From Craspedostauros australis (taxonomy: Eukaryota > Bacillariophyta > Bacillariophyceae > Mastogloiales > Achnanthaceae), in contig JAMXDE010000005.1 of NCBI GenBank assembly GCA_026770025.1, forward strand, positions 2,418,001 to 2,482,000: 64,000 bases of DNA, given 5' to 3'. This document shows positions 10,645 to 23,100 of the stretch, in pieces. The notes beneath the pieces are model-generated. The model did no database searches and was not told where the DNA came from. It saw only the letters and a program-made list of their open reading frames with translations. Each line of letters starts with the position of its first letter. Positions within the stretch are counted from its first letter, which is position 1. The position numbers were made by a program, and so were the translations under genes.

Positions 10645-11400
10645 ATGAATGAAATGGCAAGGAAGCAGGCGAACCTGCGGCTGCTGCAGCGCAGCGACAA
10701 GGGCATCGCGGACATTCTGGGCAGCGCAACGCACGTCGTGCTGTACAACTTTCAGCAGTCATCTGGATCCTGGCAGAAGAGCAACGTCGAGGGCAGCCTG
10801 TTCCTCGCCGTGCGCCAAGCTGGCTACGTGCTGCTCATCCTCAACCGCAACTCCCCGGAGAACTACCAGGTGGCGGTGTCCAGGGACTTCCAACTGCAGA
10901 ACAAGGACCCGTACCTCATCTTCAAGCAGGAGGAGAGTGGTCAGACCGTCATCCGGGGCATATGGTTTCCCAACTCGCAGGAACGGATAACCGTCAACAA
11001 CATGCTCAATCAGGTCCTCGCTCAGCTCCGATCAGCGCCAGCTGCGGCGCAACAGCAGCAGCAAGTCCAACAGCCGGCCCAGCCTGTCCAGCAGGTGCAA
11101 CCAACGGCACCAGCGCCAACCGCGGCAACTGCCAGTCCGGACAACGCTGCTGTCGCAGCCGCGACGTTAGGGGCGTTGCTATCACCGGAGGCTTTGGGAA
11201 CGAATACCAACGGGGCGCTCCTGAATGGAGTGCCGGCGTCGTCACCCACGCGACAGGCTTCCGGCACTGGGCCCACCTTGGATAAGAAGTCGTTGCAGCT
11301 GGCGTTGCTGTCGTTGATTCAGGATGAACGATTTTTGGATTTGTTGCATGCGCAGTATCTCAAGGTTGCGCATGCGCGGGCTCACAAGCCGTCCAAGTAA
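10645..11400 (+). CDS. DCP1: mRNA-decapping enzyme subunit DCP1
   Basis: A 251-aa protein. Residues 1-130 form the EVH1-like DCP1 domain: ATHVVLYNFQ, then W-QKSNVEGSLFLAVR, YVLLILNRNSPENYQV, and GIWFPNSQERITVNNML, which is the family's closing signature. A Gln/Ala/Pro-rich linker follows (about 135-215). The C-terminus (LDKKSLQLALLSLIQDERFLDLLHAQYLKV) matches the trimerisation helix of longer DCP1 proteins. DCP1 activates the DCP2 pyrophosphatase that removes the mRNA cap in cytoplasmic P-bodies. Intronless; no other decapping gene is nearby. Confidence 0.93.
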   Translation: MNEMARKQANLRLLQRSDKGIADILGSATHVVLYNFQQSSGSWQKSNVEGSLFLAVRQAGYVLLILNRNSPENYQVAVSRDFQLQNKDPYLIFKQEESGQTVIRGIWFPNSQERITVNNMLNQVLAQLRSAPAAAQQQQQVQQPAQPVQQVQPTAPAPTAATASPDNAAVAAATLGALLSPEALGTNTNGALLNGVPASSPTRQASGTGPTLDKKSLQLALLSLIQDERFLDLLHAQYLKVAHARAHKPSK

Positions 11401-12188
11401 AATGGCAAGTGGGTGAAGTTATGCATGCAGATATACATGAATACCATGCCCGATAGTGAATGAGTCGGTGAATAAGCCAGTGAGTGGATCAGTAAAGAAG
11501 TGAAGAAATGGGAACGGCGGGAATGAACGCAGCAACGAAAGCAAGGCGGAGCGGAAGAATCAGGTCATGGTGGAGATACGTATCGAACCAAGTCATGGAG
11601 TCCGTCATGTAACTACGCGTATGTCTTTGTCTATTAGTAATAGTTGCAAGTTAGTCTTGCGAACATAGCTGATACCACCACGCTCATGAGCGGCTGCGGA
11701 TAGCAGCGCCGTCAATGGCGGAAGGCCCCATGTTTGAATAAGTTCCGCTGGGCAAATGCAAACGATCATGGCAGAGCTTGACTCCGCACGACATTTAGTA
11801 CACGAGAAGCTCTTCATTGTAACTGCCAGACCATGCTCGCACATACCTATTATACGATGACAGCAGAGCGCCGCAGCACTTTTGCAGAGTCTCGCTTTAG
11901 GCAACCACATTTGCACACAACAGGAAGCATCTGACGCATGTGCAAATCGCGCGTTGCTGAACAAGTCTATTCAACATGAGCGCTCGTATTGTTGGAGCCG
12001 TATTATTTTATTGTACAAGACTGTTTGTCACTTTGCTGGAGGTCGCAATTGGCAAGAGCAGAATGTATTGTATCCAAATGCATTGCAACCACAATCATTT
12101 ATTTCTTCGCTTGTTCCTTCCATTCGTTCTTTGGTTCCACTTCCCGAAATACAAGGAAGCAGAGGTCTTTCTACTTTCCTGTTCGCCT
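11401..12188. other. convergent intergenic region between DCP1 and NRT2
   Basis: Holds the 3' flanks of two genes facing each other. Open frames across it are short and show no domain. Nothing else seen. Confidence 0.5.
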
Positions 12189-13820
12189 TCAGGGCTTCGC
12201 ACCACCAGCCTCGGCGCTGTCGTCGTCGATTCCATTGGCTTCGGTATTTACCGTGATGACCGCGACCTGATCTTCCCGTCGCTCCGCTCTCTCCATCGCC
12301 ATTCGTTCGATGTAGCGTTCGCGAGCCTGGATGACGGCGTGGTTATCCTCGCCGGAGATGAGACCGGCGTGGCATGGGATCTTGATGAAGAAACTGAGCG
12401 TGGAAGAGAGGAGGACGAGACCGCCCATCAAACGGAAGGCGTCGTCGTAGTCCAACGATCGGAATCCAAGAGCGAAGACCACGCTGCCCACGTTGCCACC
12501 GGATCCGACGAATCCGGCAACGGAGCCCGTGTATAGTTTGCTGACGTACGGCACGACACCGTAGATAGCACCTTCGGCTGCCTGCGTGAAGATGGAGAAG
12601 ATGCACATGACGACGACGGCGGAGGCCAGCGTGGTTGTGAAGGAGAAAATGATGATCGTGATCCCCTCCAGGACGATGAGGATCGTCTGGAGCCACAGAC
12701 GGCCCCTCATTCCCATCTTGATGTTGAGGTTGTCGCTGATGTAGCCGCCGGTGACACGCGCGAAGATGTTCATGGAACCGTAGATGAAACCCAGGGTGGC
12801 AGCGTCGTCGGTGGACAGATCGAATTCCGAGTTGTAGTAAAGCACCGCGGCGTTGTTCATGACGAGCTCCACCCCGAAGGAGCAGGCGTACTGGATGAAT
12901 AGAATCCAGGTGTTGGCCGTGGCTCCAGAGCGCAGGGAGGTGGTGAAGAAGATGCGGTCCATGGATCCGTTCTTCTTCATCTCGCTGTAGTTGCCGAGCG
13001 GCGCGTCGTCGGAGATGAATGGCAGCACGAGGCCGAAGGCGAAGGTGATGGATGCGGGGATGATGCAGATGGTCCTCCAGGAGCGCTCGGAATCGCCATC
13101 GAAGTAGTCTCTGAAGGCGGGGAAGAGGATGGTGCCCATGAGGAGCTGCGTGCAGGCGCCTCCGAGGTTGCCCCATCCACCCACCAGTCCGTTGGCAGTT
13201 CCTGCGATCTCGGCACTGAACATCCGCGACGGCCAGAACTGCGACATGACGAAGGACGAACCGGCGATTCCGATGAAGAATCGCACCAGCGCGAGGCCAC
13301 CTGCCGTCTCGATGAGACCGACCATGGCCGTTGGGATGGAGGCGATGACAAGGACCATGGCCATGGGGATGCGGGCTCCGTAGTTGTCGCAGATGGGCCC
13401 CATGATGACACGCATGAAGATGGCCGTGCAGTCGTTGGTGATGGAGGACGTCCACAATTCAGCCTTGCTGAGGCCCAGCGTGTCCTGAATCTCCTTGAGC
13501 AGCGGCGCGGGCGCGAACCAGATGGTGAACGCAAGGAAGAAGGCGACCCAGGCGCAGTGCAAGGCGCGCATGTGCGGTCGCTGGGTGGAGAAGAGCTTGA
13601 TTTCCGTCGCTCTGTCTCCCGCCTCGTGGTCCACCCGCAGAGCGTACCTGTCGTACTTCGATTGCGGAGCCGCCTTGTACGGATCCCTCGAGCATTCCTC
13701 CCAGTGCTGCCTCATGCGGTGTGCCTCCTCCTGCAGCGGATCAGCGGACGGCTGATGCAACCTGGTAACTGCGGCGATGGCCGCCTCGTTGTCCATGGTG
13801 GGTTGTTCCATGTTTGACAT
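12189..13820 (-). CDS. NRT2: high-affinity nitrate/nitrite transporter NRT2 (MFS)
   Basis: A 543-aa plasma-membrane transporter of the nitrate-nitrite porter family, with twelve hydrophobic segments between about residues 90 and 490. Two nitrate-signature glycine motifs are intact: GLVGGWGNLGGACTQ in TM5 and GSGGNVGSV in TM11. The MFS loop motif appears as MRVIMGPICDNYGARIP, and RFFIGIAGSSFVMSQFWPSRMF fits the substrate-binding TM4 region. The N-terminus is long and hydrophilic with an NRT2-like EIKLFS.QRPHMRALHCAW lead-in. It takes up nitrate with protons or sodium for assimilation. The start is the ATG at 13820. Intronless. Confidence 0.95.
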   Translation of the reverse strand: MSNMEQPTMDNEAAIAAVTRLHQPSADPLQEEAHRMRQHWEECSRDPYKAAPQSKYDRYALRVDHEAGDRATEIKLFSTQRPHMRALHCAWVAFFLAFTIWFAPAPLLKEIQDTLGLSKAELWTSSITNDCTAIFMRVIMGPICDNYGARIPMAMVLVIASIPTAMVGLIETAGGLALVRFFIGIAGSSFVMSQFWPSRMFSAEIAGTANGLVGGWGNLGGACTQLLMGTILFPAFRDYFDGDSERSWRTICIIPASITFAFGLVLPFISDDAPLGNYSEMKKNGSMDRIFFTTSLRSGATANTWILFIQYACSFGVELVMNNAAVLYYNSEFDLSTDDAATLGFIYGSMNIFARVTGGYISDNLNIKMGMRGRLWLQTILIVLEGITIIIFSFTTTLASAVVVMCIFSIFTQAAEGAIYGVVPYVSKLYTGSVAGFVGSGGNVGSVVFALGFRSLDYDDAFRLMGGLVLLSSTLSFFIKIPCHAGLISGEDNHAVIQARERYIERMAMERAERREDQVAVITVNTEANGIDDDSAEAGGAKP

Positions 13821-15138
13821 GGTTGTTCTGTTGTCGATTGATTATTGTCTGTCGAGTATTGTCTGCTGGCTGTGGCGTTGTCCACTGCCTATGATGTGAT
13901 GTGATATATGCCACAGGGTTGCGTTTGGCTTGGCTTGTCAGACGGAAAAGCGAAGGAGCGGCTGCCTGATTGCGCGCAAGTATCGAAGTGATGTGATGTG
14001 CTGCGGGAACTTTGCGGAGTCGGAGGAAGTCGCAAAGCGGAGGATCACCAAGTGCGGTGACAGCGACAGTTTATGGTACGGCGCTTCCTTTTGGAATCGC
14101 TCTGCTCTTGTGGATGCGGACGGAGGTGGCAAGGGTTGCGGTTCTTGCGTCTTGGGTGGTTGTTTGCACTCCTTTGTGCTATGGGTGGTATGGGTGGTAT
14201 GGCACCAGCAGAGATAGGATCTACGAGGTGGTTGTTTCGTCTGTCTGCGTCCACGTGGGAGGGAGGTGAAGGGCGCAACAACGAGAGAGGTGAAGTGTGT
14301 GGTATGACAAAGCCGTCCTTTCTTCGGAGGTTGCTGCGGTGGATGTGTTGCTCTCTTTGGTTACGAGTGCACTGTTGGCTCGTGTGGAGAAGCACACTTG
14401 TTGTTGCTCCTCCCCTCCTCTTCCTTGCCATTCCCTCTTTCTCGCGTTGTCCATGAACCGCGTCTTTTCTGCCCTCCATGGCCTCGATGACACGGGCACA
14501 ATGCACAAAAAAGTTGCGCCCAACATGCTTTCCACACCTGTTGCGTCTCGTGTTGGCTGAGCGCCCCCTTCGTCCACAAATGAACTTTCTGCAAACTTCC
14601 TCCCCATCCAACAGAACTTCTGGCGAAAGAGAAGCCACTGATGTCGCTTATTTATGCAGACGCTCCAACACAGACATAGAGGAGACACAACTCAGACACA
14701 AAACTCCTTGACTGATCACCAAGGATCAATCAGTGAGTGACAATGCGTGAGGTTGAGCACTTCACGATTCGATTCACTCGACCGATGCAATCTCATTGTA
14801 TTTTCTAATCGTGGATCTGAGGACGACACGATTTTGTGGCAGAAGAGAGATGAGAACGATGACGGCGCACAGTGACGCAGTCACCACGAACGACGCAAAC
14901 ACGAAGGATTCCTTGCCAAAAAGAAGATCCAACACATCATCATCGGCAGACCAACACCGCCAACGCCAACCGCAACGTCAAAGATGAGACTCAATCATTC
15001 GGATCGTCCCTGAGCACGCGGCACTCTGCTCTCACTGCTCTCTCCAGAGACCACATGCGGCAACACCTCATTCATCACAATAACATCCTCCAACACAAAG
15101 GTTGTACCCACAATAAAAACAACGACGCTCTGTCCATC
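13821..15138. promoter_or_regulatory. divergent promoter region, NRT2 and lumen-type SDR
   Basis: A 1.3-kb stretch between two outward-facing genes. It contains TGATGTG repeats close to the NRT2 start (about 13889-13900 and 13987-13996) and no supported coding region. NRT2 genes are usually nitrogen-regulated, so the control sites are expected here; I cannot point to a specific one. Confidence 0.4.
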
Positions 15139-16389
15139 ATGCTGTTTCGCAAAGTCGCTCTCGCCTGCCTTCTGGTCGGCACGTCCACCATGATCCCAGT
15201 CCAGGGATGGTCGACGCCAAATGGTCCGCATGGACGTCCATCGGCATCTCCGAAGGCGTCGCAGCAGAAGGCTGTGATCGCCGATGCGGTAACGACACCA
15301 GACAGCGCTGCGCAGCCTGTCGGCGTTTCGAGAAAAGGATTCCTCGTGGGAGCAGCGGCCTTCGCTGCGGTTGCCCCGTTCGTGGATGTCGCTCAGGCGG
15401 CCGAGGCTGCTGCGTCGTCGTCCAAGTACTACACACCGGCGCCCGAATCCTTGAGAGGCAAAACCATCGTCATCACCGGAGGTACTGCCGGCTTGGGGTT
15501 GGAATCGGCCAAGCGTTTGGCAGCTGCCGGAGCGACGGTCGTCATCACATCCCGAACGCCCGCCAAGGGGGACGTCGCGGTCGCGGCCGTCAATCAATAC
15601 CTCACGCAATCCGGCATGGCCAGCGACGCCAGGCCGCCGATCTACAGCGTCACGTTGGATTTGGACGATCTCGCCAACGTCAAGGAATTCCCACAACGAT
15701 TCACCTCCGCCACCAACCTCAAGCAGATCGACGTCCTCATGAACAACGCCGGCGTCATGGCCATCCCCGATCGTCAGCTCACCAAGGACGGATACGAGCG
15801 CACCTTCCAGAGCAACCATCTCGGACACTTCGTGCTGACGGCCGAACTCTTCGACCTCCTCTCGCGCGACGACGCGACCGTCATCAACGTCTCGTCGGAG
15901 GCCTACCAGATCGCCAAGCCGGGCCTCGAATTGGACAACCTCAACGGCGAGACCAAGTACGGACCATGGTCATCGTACGGCCAGTCCAAGCTCTCTAACA
16001 TCCTATTCACGCAGGAACTGCAGCGCCGTGCCGACGCCTCGGGTAACACCTGGCTCAAGACCGTCGTCTTGCACCCAGGCGCCGTCGGCACAGATCTGGG
16101 ACGCAACCTCGTCGGAGAAGAGAAGTGGAACGAGCTGAAGAACGGCGGCGAAGTTCCACCGCTGCAGATGGCTTTCCTCAACATACTGAACCGCTTTGTC
16201 AAGACGGTGGAGGATGGCGCCTCGACGCAAGTGTTCCTGGCCGCCGAGCCCGGCAGCGCCACCAAGGCGGCCTTCTATACCGATCTGAAACCACAGAAGA
16301 TTCAGAAGTTCGCCAAAGATGAAACCGCTGCCAAGCAGCTGTGGGCCAAGAGCGAGGAGCTCAGCGGGGTTTCATTCGAGCTGAAGTAA
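15139..16389 (+). CDS. short-chain dehydrogenase/reductase with predicted thylakoid-lumen targeting
   Basis: A 416-aa protein of the retinol-dehydrogenase/protochlorophyllide-reductase-like SDR group. TGGTAGLG (113-120) is the NAD(P)-binding loop, NNAG (202-205) the structural Asn motif, and YGQSK (Y280, K284) the catalytic pair, so the enzyme looks intact. The leader is tripartite. A signal peptide ends ..VQG before W24, which satisfies the aromatic +1 rule of diatom plastid import. A transit-like segment follows. A second signal then has SRKGFLVGAAAFAAVAP and ends AQA near residue 87. RK instead of RR at 65-66 makes it a weak Tat-type signal. I chose the ATG at 15139 because the leader starts there; the open frame extends upstream without such a leader. 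Substrate unknown. Confidence 0.85.
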   Translation: MLFRKVALACLLVGTSTMIPVQGWSTPNGPHGRPSASPKASQQKAVIADAVTTPDSAAQPVGVSRKGFLVGAAAFAAVAPFVDVAQAAEAAASSSKYYTPAPESLRGKTIVITGGTAGLGLESAKRLAAAGATVVITSRTPAKGDVAVAAVNQYLTQSGMASDARPPIYSVTLDLDDLANVKEFPQRFTSATNLKQIDVLMNNAGVMAIPDRQLTKDGYERTFQSNHLGHFVLTAELFDLLSRDDATVINVSSEAYQIAKPGLELDNLNGETKYGPWSSYGQSKLSNILFTQELQRRADASGNTWLKTVVLHPGAVGTDLGRNLVGEEKWNELKNGGEVPPLQMAFLNILNRFVKTVEDGASTQVFLAAEPGSATKAAFYTDLKPQKIQKFAKDETAAKQLWAKSEELSGVSFELK

Positions 16390-17192
16390 ACTTGCTTGTA
16401 TGCTCTCTGGATAGTCGTATTAGCCGTAGCAGCCGAGCATACTCGTATTTTAGCGAGAGAGAGAAAAGAGAGTATTATAACACAGTATGGAGCAATAGCG
16501 GCGTGATAACGCCGTGTCAAACTGGTAGCAATACTTTTCTCACGTCTGCTCCTGTTAAATACTGCCAATGTTCAAAGAAAGGATGAGCTGGATGCTTGGC
16601 TTTTCTCTGCGAAATGGGTGGCAAGAGTGTATGGGTGCTTCGTTTGCACCATTCATCGAGTAGGATCCTGCGCATTGGGAGAGTACTCGTACGCACGATG
16701 AGAATAGAGCAGGGTCAGATCAATCTTGTGTTGTTGTCACTGTGTATAATACGAGCTATGCAACTCGTATGATCGACTCTGTTGTCACATCGACTCTATG
16801 GAGAGCATTCTACATACTATATTGAATGTGTAGACTCTTGCAGACATGCACGAGTGGAATGAGGAGAGTTCTGGTGATGGACAGACGAAAAGATTTTGGC
16901 AGGTTTGACCACCGCAAAATTTGGTTTGGTCTCGACACGATGACAACACGCGGTGAGAAGCTGAAGTCTCCAACCATCCTGCGTGACTGTTGTTGTTGTT
17001 GATGTTGTTACTGTGGCTGTTGCCAACCACAAAAGCTCCCTCCGTGGATCCCAAAGAGACAGGCGAACACAAAAGGAGCCGTCGAGTAAGCAACCGAAGG
17101 AAGGGAGGCGCTCAAGGAGAAGGAGAAGCAACAGTGCCGTCACACCCACAGCTACAGCCACGGTCATTGTCATTGTCATTGTCAGCCTGAAG
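16390..17192. other. intergenic region, SDR 3' flank and GCN1 5' flank
   Basis: No coding region is supported. It contains ACTCGTA-type motifs (near 16441, 16686 and 16760). A CATTGT tandem tract sits just upstream of the GCN1 start codon at 17193. Confidence 0.5.
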
Positions 17193-20100
17193 ATGCCTTC
17201 GTCATGGGAGGACTTGGCGCCGCATGAGCTCATCCTTCGCGTCGCTTCCGTTCGTACCGACTGTCTGCCCAGCAAGTTACGCAAAGCATTGAGCGCAAAG
17301 ATCCTCGAATTGGTGACATCTGAGAATGGAGATGATGCGCAGGAGCATCGCAAATGGTTGGCTGCACAGCAAGGTAAGTGCCCATCCCGTTCTTTCCGTC
17401 GTCGCTTTCTTGCTAGAGTACTTGGATTGAAGCACGGCGCCATGCTTATGCGCGTGCCCTCCATGCCTGACACTACGTAGGAGTACTGCATCATGCATGA
17501 TCATGCCACCCCATGTGCGAGTCTGCAATGTCATGGGATGTTGCTGTTGTTCGGTCCAACCACATCCGCATGGTCAAAGCGGCGATGGAAAGCCCGAGTG
17601 GCTGGACTATCTTCTTGATCAAACCCCATTCTGCCCATGGCTTGTCACCTTCAACTTCATCTGACGACATTCCATTGGCATGGCCTTCTTCTCCATCCTT
17701 ACGGCCATCTATTTCTCTATCCATCTTTCATTCATTCATTCATTCATTCATTCATCGATCAGATCTGAAACCGTCAGTACCGAATGGCTGTCAACGAATT
17801 GCATTCCTTTGCTGCGGCGCAATCAAGGCCGAGGAAGACAGTGGCGTCATCGAAGGTCTATGCGCCCTGCTTTGCAACTGCCTGGCAGCATCGCACAGCC
17901 CACGACTTCTCCAAACGTGTCAGAGTAAGCTACCATCCGATAAGACGGCGGGAGTCTTCAGCACGTTTCAAACGAATGGATCGTTTGCAGCAATGTCACT
18001 GGCAGATGCGCCTGATTGGAATACCTTTGTCAAGTTTGCATTCGGAGACGAGTTGGCATCGGTGGAGGACATCCAGATCTGTTCGCAGTCCTTCCAGTCA
18101 ATGGATCAATCTGCGTGGGATGACGTCGTGGGACCGGCGGTTCTCAAAAAGGTCAAGGCCAAACCGGAGAGCGTCATTGCGACCGTTGAGGAATTGATCA
18201 AGCACATTCCAGCCACTGCACTCGCCTCCTCGAAGCTGTTTCCCGACCTCACAGAGACCATGCTGAAATTCATCAAGAGCCCCAAGGATGTTTTGAGATC
18301 GATGGCGTGCGAATGTCTCAACCATATGTCCATGTTGGCTGTGTCCGCCGGGGATTCCAAAACTACATCGGCTGCGCTGGACGTCATCGTGAACGGTCTG
18401 GTCGAGGTCAAAGGTCTCGCATCCGCGCAGCAGCGTCTCAGCCTCTACATTGTGTGCAACGGCATCGCGAAGGCGGTCGACCACCAACCCAGCTTCAGCA
18501 AGAAGGCGATCTCGGCAGGCGCAACCATGATTAGCAAAACTCTCTCGAAGGAAACGAAGGCGTCGAAGCACACCAAGACAGTCGGCATCGAGGCGCTCGT
18601 CCGATGGATGGTCATGTGCAAACGATGCTCTTCCGACAGCCAGGGTTACATCGACTGCCTCGCCTACGTTCGAAAACCCTTCATGGCCAAGAATGGAGCG
18701 GACAGCTTGGAGATCTTTGCCGCCATGATGACGGCGCTGAATCGCGACACCACAGAATCGATAATCGAGGACCTCTTCAAGGACAAAAAGTTCGCGCTGG
18801 GCTTGCAAACATTCATCGAAACGGCCATCAAGAAGCAGGCATCATCCAGCCTGCCGCAGGTCGAAGGCCTCATGGCAACCTACATGCTCCTCGTGCAGAC
18901 CGTCGCCACCAACCCGAAGTCTCTGAACGCGCAACTCGAAAAGGCAATCACCAATCGCTGTTCGTCGCAGGAGAAGACCACGTTCCTTTTCTCGACTGCC
19001 ATGACATCTGCCACCGCATCCAACACGTTGGTGGCGCAAACCATGCCGCGCGTGATCTCGCTCTGCACGACGTACTCTGCCAAGGCCGATGCAAAGATCA
19101 AGAACGAAAAGGAGACCGCCAAGTCGGCCATCGTCAAGGCCATGGCCTCCTGCATCGCGCATCCCGTCGGCGGCGACAGCTGCGATGCTAATGCCACGGT
19201 GGAATCGGCGTTGAAGCCCTTCCTGGATTACAGACCGACCGGCGACAAGCTCATCCAGGCACTCTTCGTCTGCGTCAACCAACTGTCTGTTGATCACCGC
19301 ATCCTGGCCGACGATCAGAATGCAACACGCCAGGCGAGAGAGAACGACAGGGAACGGCTCGCCGTGAAGGGTCAAGGCATCGCGGGCGCGCACGGGGGAA
19401 TGGATGTGAATGCGGTGCGCAGAGCCGCCAAGAAGATGATGAGCAAGTGCCAATCGGATGAAGCGCTTGCCATGTCGCTTATTCTGATGCATGCCGGATC
19501 CTCGTTAAAGGGTAACACGAAGCAACGTGAAGCGCTCATCCGTCACACCAAGGAGGCTCTGACCGAGTACTTGCAACAGAAATCGGGCGATGCTGTCGAT
19601 GTCGTTGGGACTGTGCTTGTGGACACCATCATGGAATGCGCCATGTCGGCACAGTCCCAACTGTGCGGTGGCGGTCCGACAAGTGACATGATCCACACAA
19701 GCGCCGTGAATCTCACGAAAAGCTTGGGTATCATCAGCAGCAACTTCTTGCTCGAAGATGACGACGACGATAATGCCGACGACGATGGAAACGACAAGGG
19801 TGCTGATACGAACAAGAAAAGCACCGAAGAAGTCAAGAACTGCGTCAATCATTGCGTCAACGAATTGCCAAAACGGTACGGTCAGAACCTGAAGAAGTTG
19901 CTCACATCCGTCGAATCCATGACGGAGGAGAATGCCGGCGTCTTCCGAAGTCCGAAGGGCACCCTGTATGAGAAGGGTGACGAAGACAACAAGAGCAAGG
20001 ACGGATCCAACTCAGACAAGTCGCGTGGTGGCAAGAGCAGAATGACGGAGGATGAGGCATGGGAGATGCAGATGAGAAAGGAGATCGCGTCCAAGAAGAA

Positions 20101-23100
20101 GGGCGGGGCCAACGACAAGCCGAAGGAACTGACCAAAGAGCAGAAGAAGCTCATCACGGAGCAAGACGCAGAACGCGATCGGCTGTCCATCCTAATCAAC
20201 ACGGAACTCAAGCGCGCCGTCTTCGCAATCGAGCAGCTGGCGCTCTGCGACATCGAAGTGGGCAACAGCTGCATTTCCGTCGTCGGGCCTGGAATTCTGA
20301 AGTTGGCCACGTCTACATGCGCTGCTTGCAGCACAATCCCAGCCATTCGTCACCAATGCCTCGACACACTCACCGTCCTGGCATCCTGCGTGTACGAAAT
20401 CCAAGAAGAGTACGCGCCGATGCTAGCAGCGGCGCTTGTTGCCAGCTGCAATGTCGAGGCAGGGAATCAAGAGTCAACGACAGACTACTACAGCTCCTCC
20501 GACATCTTGGCCAAGGCATTGCCGTCTCCCTGCGAGGCCGCTGCGACCACCATCTTTGAGATGGACGAATTCATGGAAGAACTATCCGCTTCATCATTCG
20601 CGTTCCTGTTCCCCGTGGTGCGAGCCGCGTTGATGGGACCGCGGACGACACCTGGGTGCGAAGGCGCATTGCGAGTGCTGGAACGGCACACTGTGTACAT
20701 GACCAGCGACATTCTGAGCCCGCTTATTCTCGCATTGCGAAGGGAGATGGCAGTCACCGTCCTCGAGCTGCTGCGCCATGATCGTGCGCAGACCTTCGTG
20801 GATCCAACTCCGATCGACACCCTCGTGCAGTGCTACGGTGTGCCGGAGGAAGTCGATGATGAAGCAGCCACGAAATTGTCCACCGCCGAAGTTGCCCCGC
20901 TTCTTGACGAGCGCGGTGCGCTCGGTCCACGAAACTGCCGACTGGCATCCATGAAGGTGCTGCGATCGATTGCGGCGACCAACTTGAAGATGGTCAAAAG
21001 CAACCCGCTGGTGGAGAGCCGCATCTGGCTCAACTGCTACGATGACAACACTGCTGTCAAACTCGCAGCACGACACACATGGTGCTTCGTGCATGGTGCA
21101 GACAATGTGGACGAGGACTCTGAGGATATCGCCGACAGTCTGCTGCCACCACCGTCGCAGCTGTACGCCATCCCTCTCCTCGCCTTGCTGAATCACCAAG
21201 AGGATTCCGTGGCCAAGGCCGCTGCTAAAGCTTTCGCGAGCGGCATGGCGGCGCATCCTGCGTCCGTCCAACGGAACTTGCAAAAGGTGTGCACCACGTA
21301 CATCGACTCTTTCCCCGCCCCATCCGACGGCAAGGCGTCCAAGGACCCATTCCCATCCGCCTTGCTTCCCTCCAAGGCAGCCAAGGCCCCAGTTGCTGCG
21401 GCACCAAAGAAGAAGAAGACCATGGGCGTTCCGAGTTCGCTGAAGAAGAAAACAGTGAAAAAGTCTGCCCTGCAGGTGGCCAGTATCGGCCAGCCCAAGA
21501 AGTCAGGGAAGAAGAACAAGGCGGTGAGCTCTGCCCTGCTCAAGCCAAAGAAGGAACGAACGCTGGATACCACCGACCTTGTCAGCCAGTTCAAACCAGC
21601 AACGGCGCAGGCCATGGCGGAGAAGGACACCCCAGAGAAGATAAGCGTACGACGAGGTGTCCTTCGGGCGATCCTGGAATTGACTTCAATGAAGGTCACC
21701 ATCGATATTCCCACATTGACGCTGCTGACGAGCTTCCTCGTTGCCTACGGCATTGCCGATGGCGAGAAGGACATCAAAGGGTCTTCTCGCAATGCTCTCA
21801 GTTCAACCGTGGCCTCATTTGGCTCATCCGATGAAGCCATCGAGGTGTTGCTCCCAACTTTTGACAAGGTGCTGAAAACAGGAGCAGCGGACAATTCAAC
21901 TCTGGAGCCATTGGCGGCCAACAAGGTGCCATCGGATGCAGATGCATGCAACAGCCGAAAAGAAGGAGCAGTTGTGGCGCTGGGATCTGTTGCGTTACAT
22001 TTGAAGGGCCCGGACAACGCATCGAAGATCGATACAACGATCGACATGTTGATGGATTCGTTGAAGACCCCAAACGAAGATGTGCAATCCAGCGTCGCCA
22101 ACTGCCTCTCGAAGCTGATGAAGAAGGGCAACACCAAAGCACGCATCGAGCAGCTGTTGGAAACATTGCTGGAGACTTGTCTTGCTGGCGACTCCTCGCC
22201 GGCACGACGTGGAGCCGCGTACGGTTTGGCCGCCGCAGTCCAAGGCAGCGGTATCGCGACGCTCAAGAAGTTTGGAATCGTCGACCAGTTGGAGGAAGCA
22301 TGTTCCGATGGCGAAGCCAGCGCCAAGGAAGGCTCTTTGTTTGCCATCGAGCTGCTATGCCTTCGGCTCGGATTGTTGTTCGAGCCTTATGTCAAGATCC
22401 TGCTGCCGTCGCTGTTGCGATCATTCAGCGATACCAGCGACCACGTCCGCAAGGCTGCGTCCAACACAGCTGGTATCATCATGAGCAAGCTGTCCGCGCA
22501 CGGAGTCAAGATCGTCATGCCGAGCGTCCTCACTGCATTCAATGACAGCTCGTGGAGGACCAAACAGGCCTCGATCGCCATGCTCGGTTCCATGAGTCAT
22601 CTTGCACCCAAGCAGCTTGCCTCCGCCCTACCCAAGGTCGTGCCAAAGCTTACGGAAGCCTTCGGCGACACACATCCCAAGGTCAAGAGCAGCGCACAAG
22701 AGGCGCTCGACGAGATCAGCACGGTCATCAAAAACCCGGAGATCTCGTCCGTGAGCCGCATCTTGCTGAAGGCTTTGACAGATCCAGCCGAGAGCACGGT
22801 AACCGCGTTGGAAGCGTTGATCGAGACGGAGTTCTTGCACGCGATCGATGCGCCAAGTCTTGCGCTCATCGTGCCCATCATCCACAGAGGGCTTCGGGAT
22901 CGTGGTGCCACCACGAAGCGATACGGTGCTCTCATCGCCGGAAACATCTGTACGATGATCAACGATCCGCGAGACTTCGTCCCGTACCTCTCCATGCTCA
23001 TGCCTGACCTCAAGGCGATCCTTCTCGACCCCATTCCAGACGTCCGGAGCATTTCTGCGAAGGCGTTGGGCTCGCTGATCCGTGGTTTGGGAGAAGAGAC

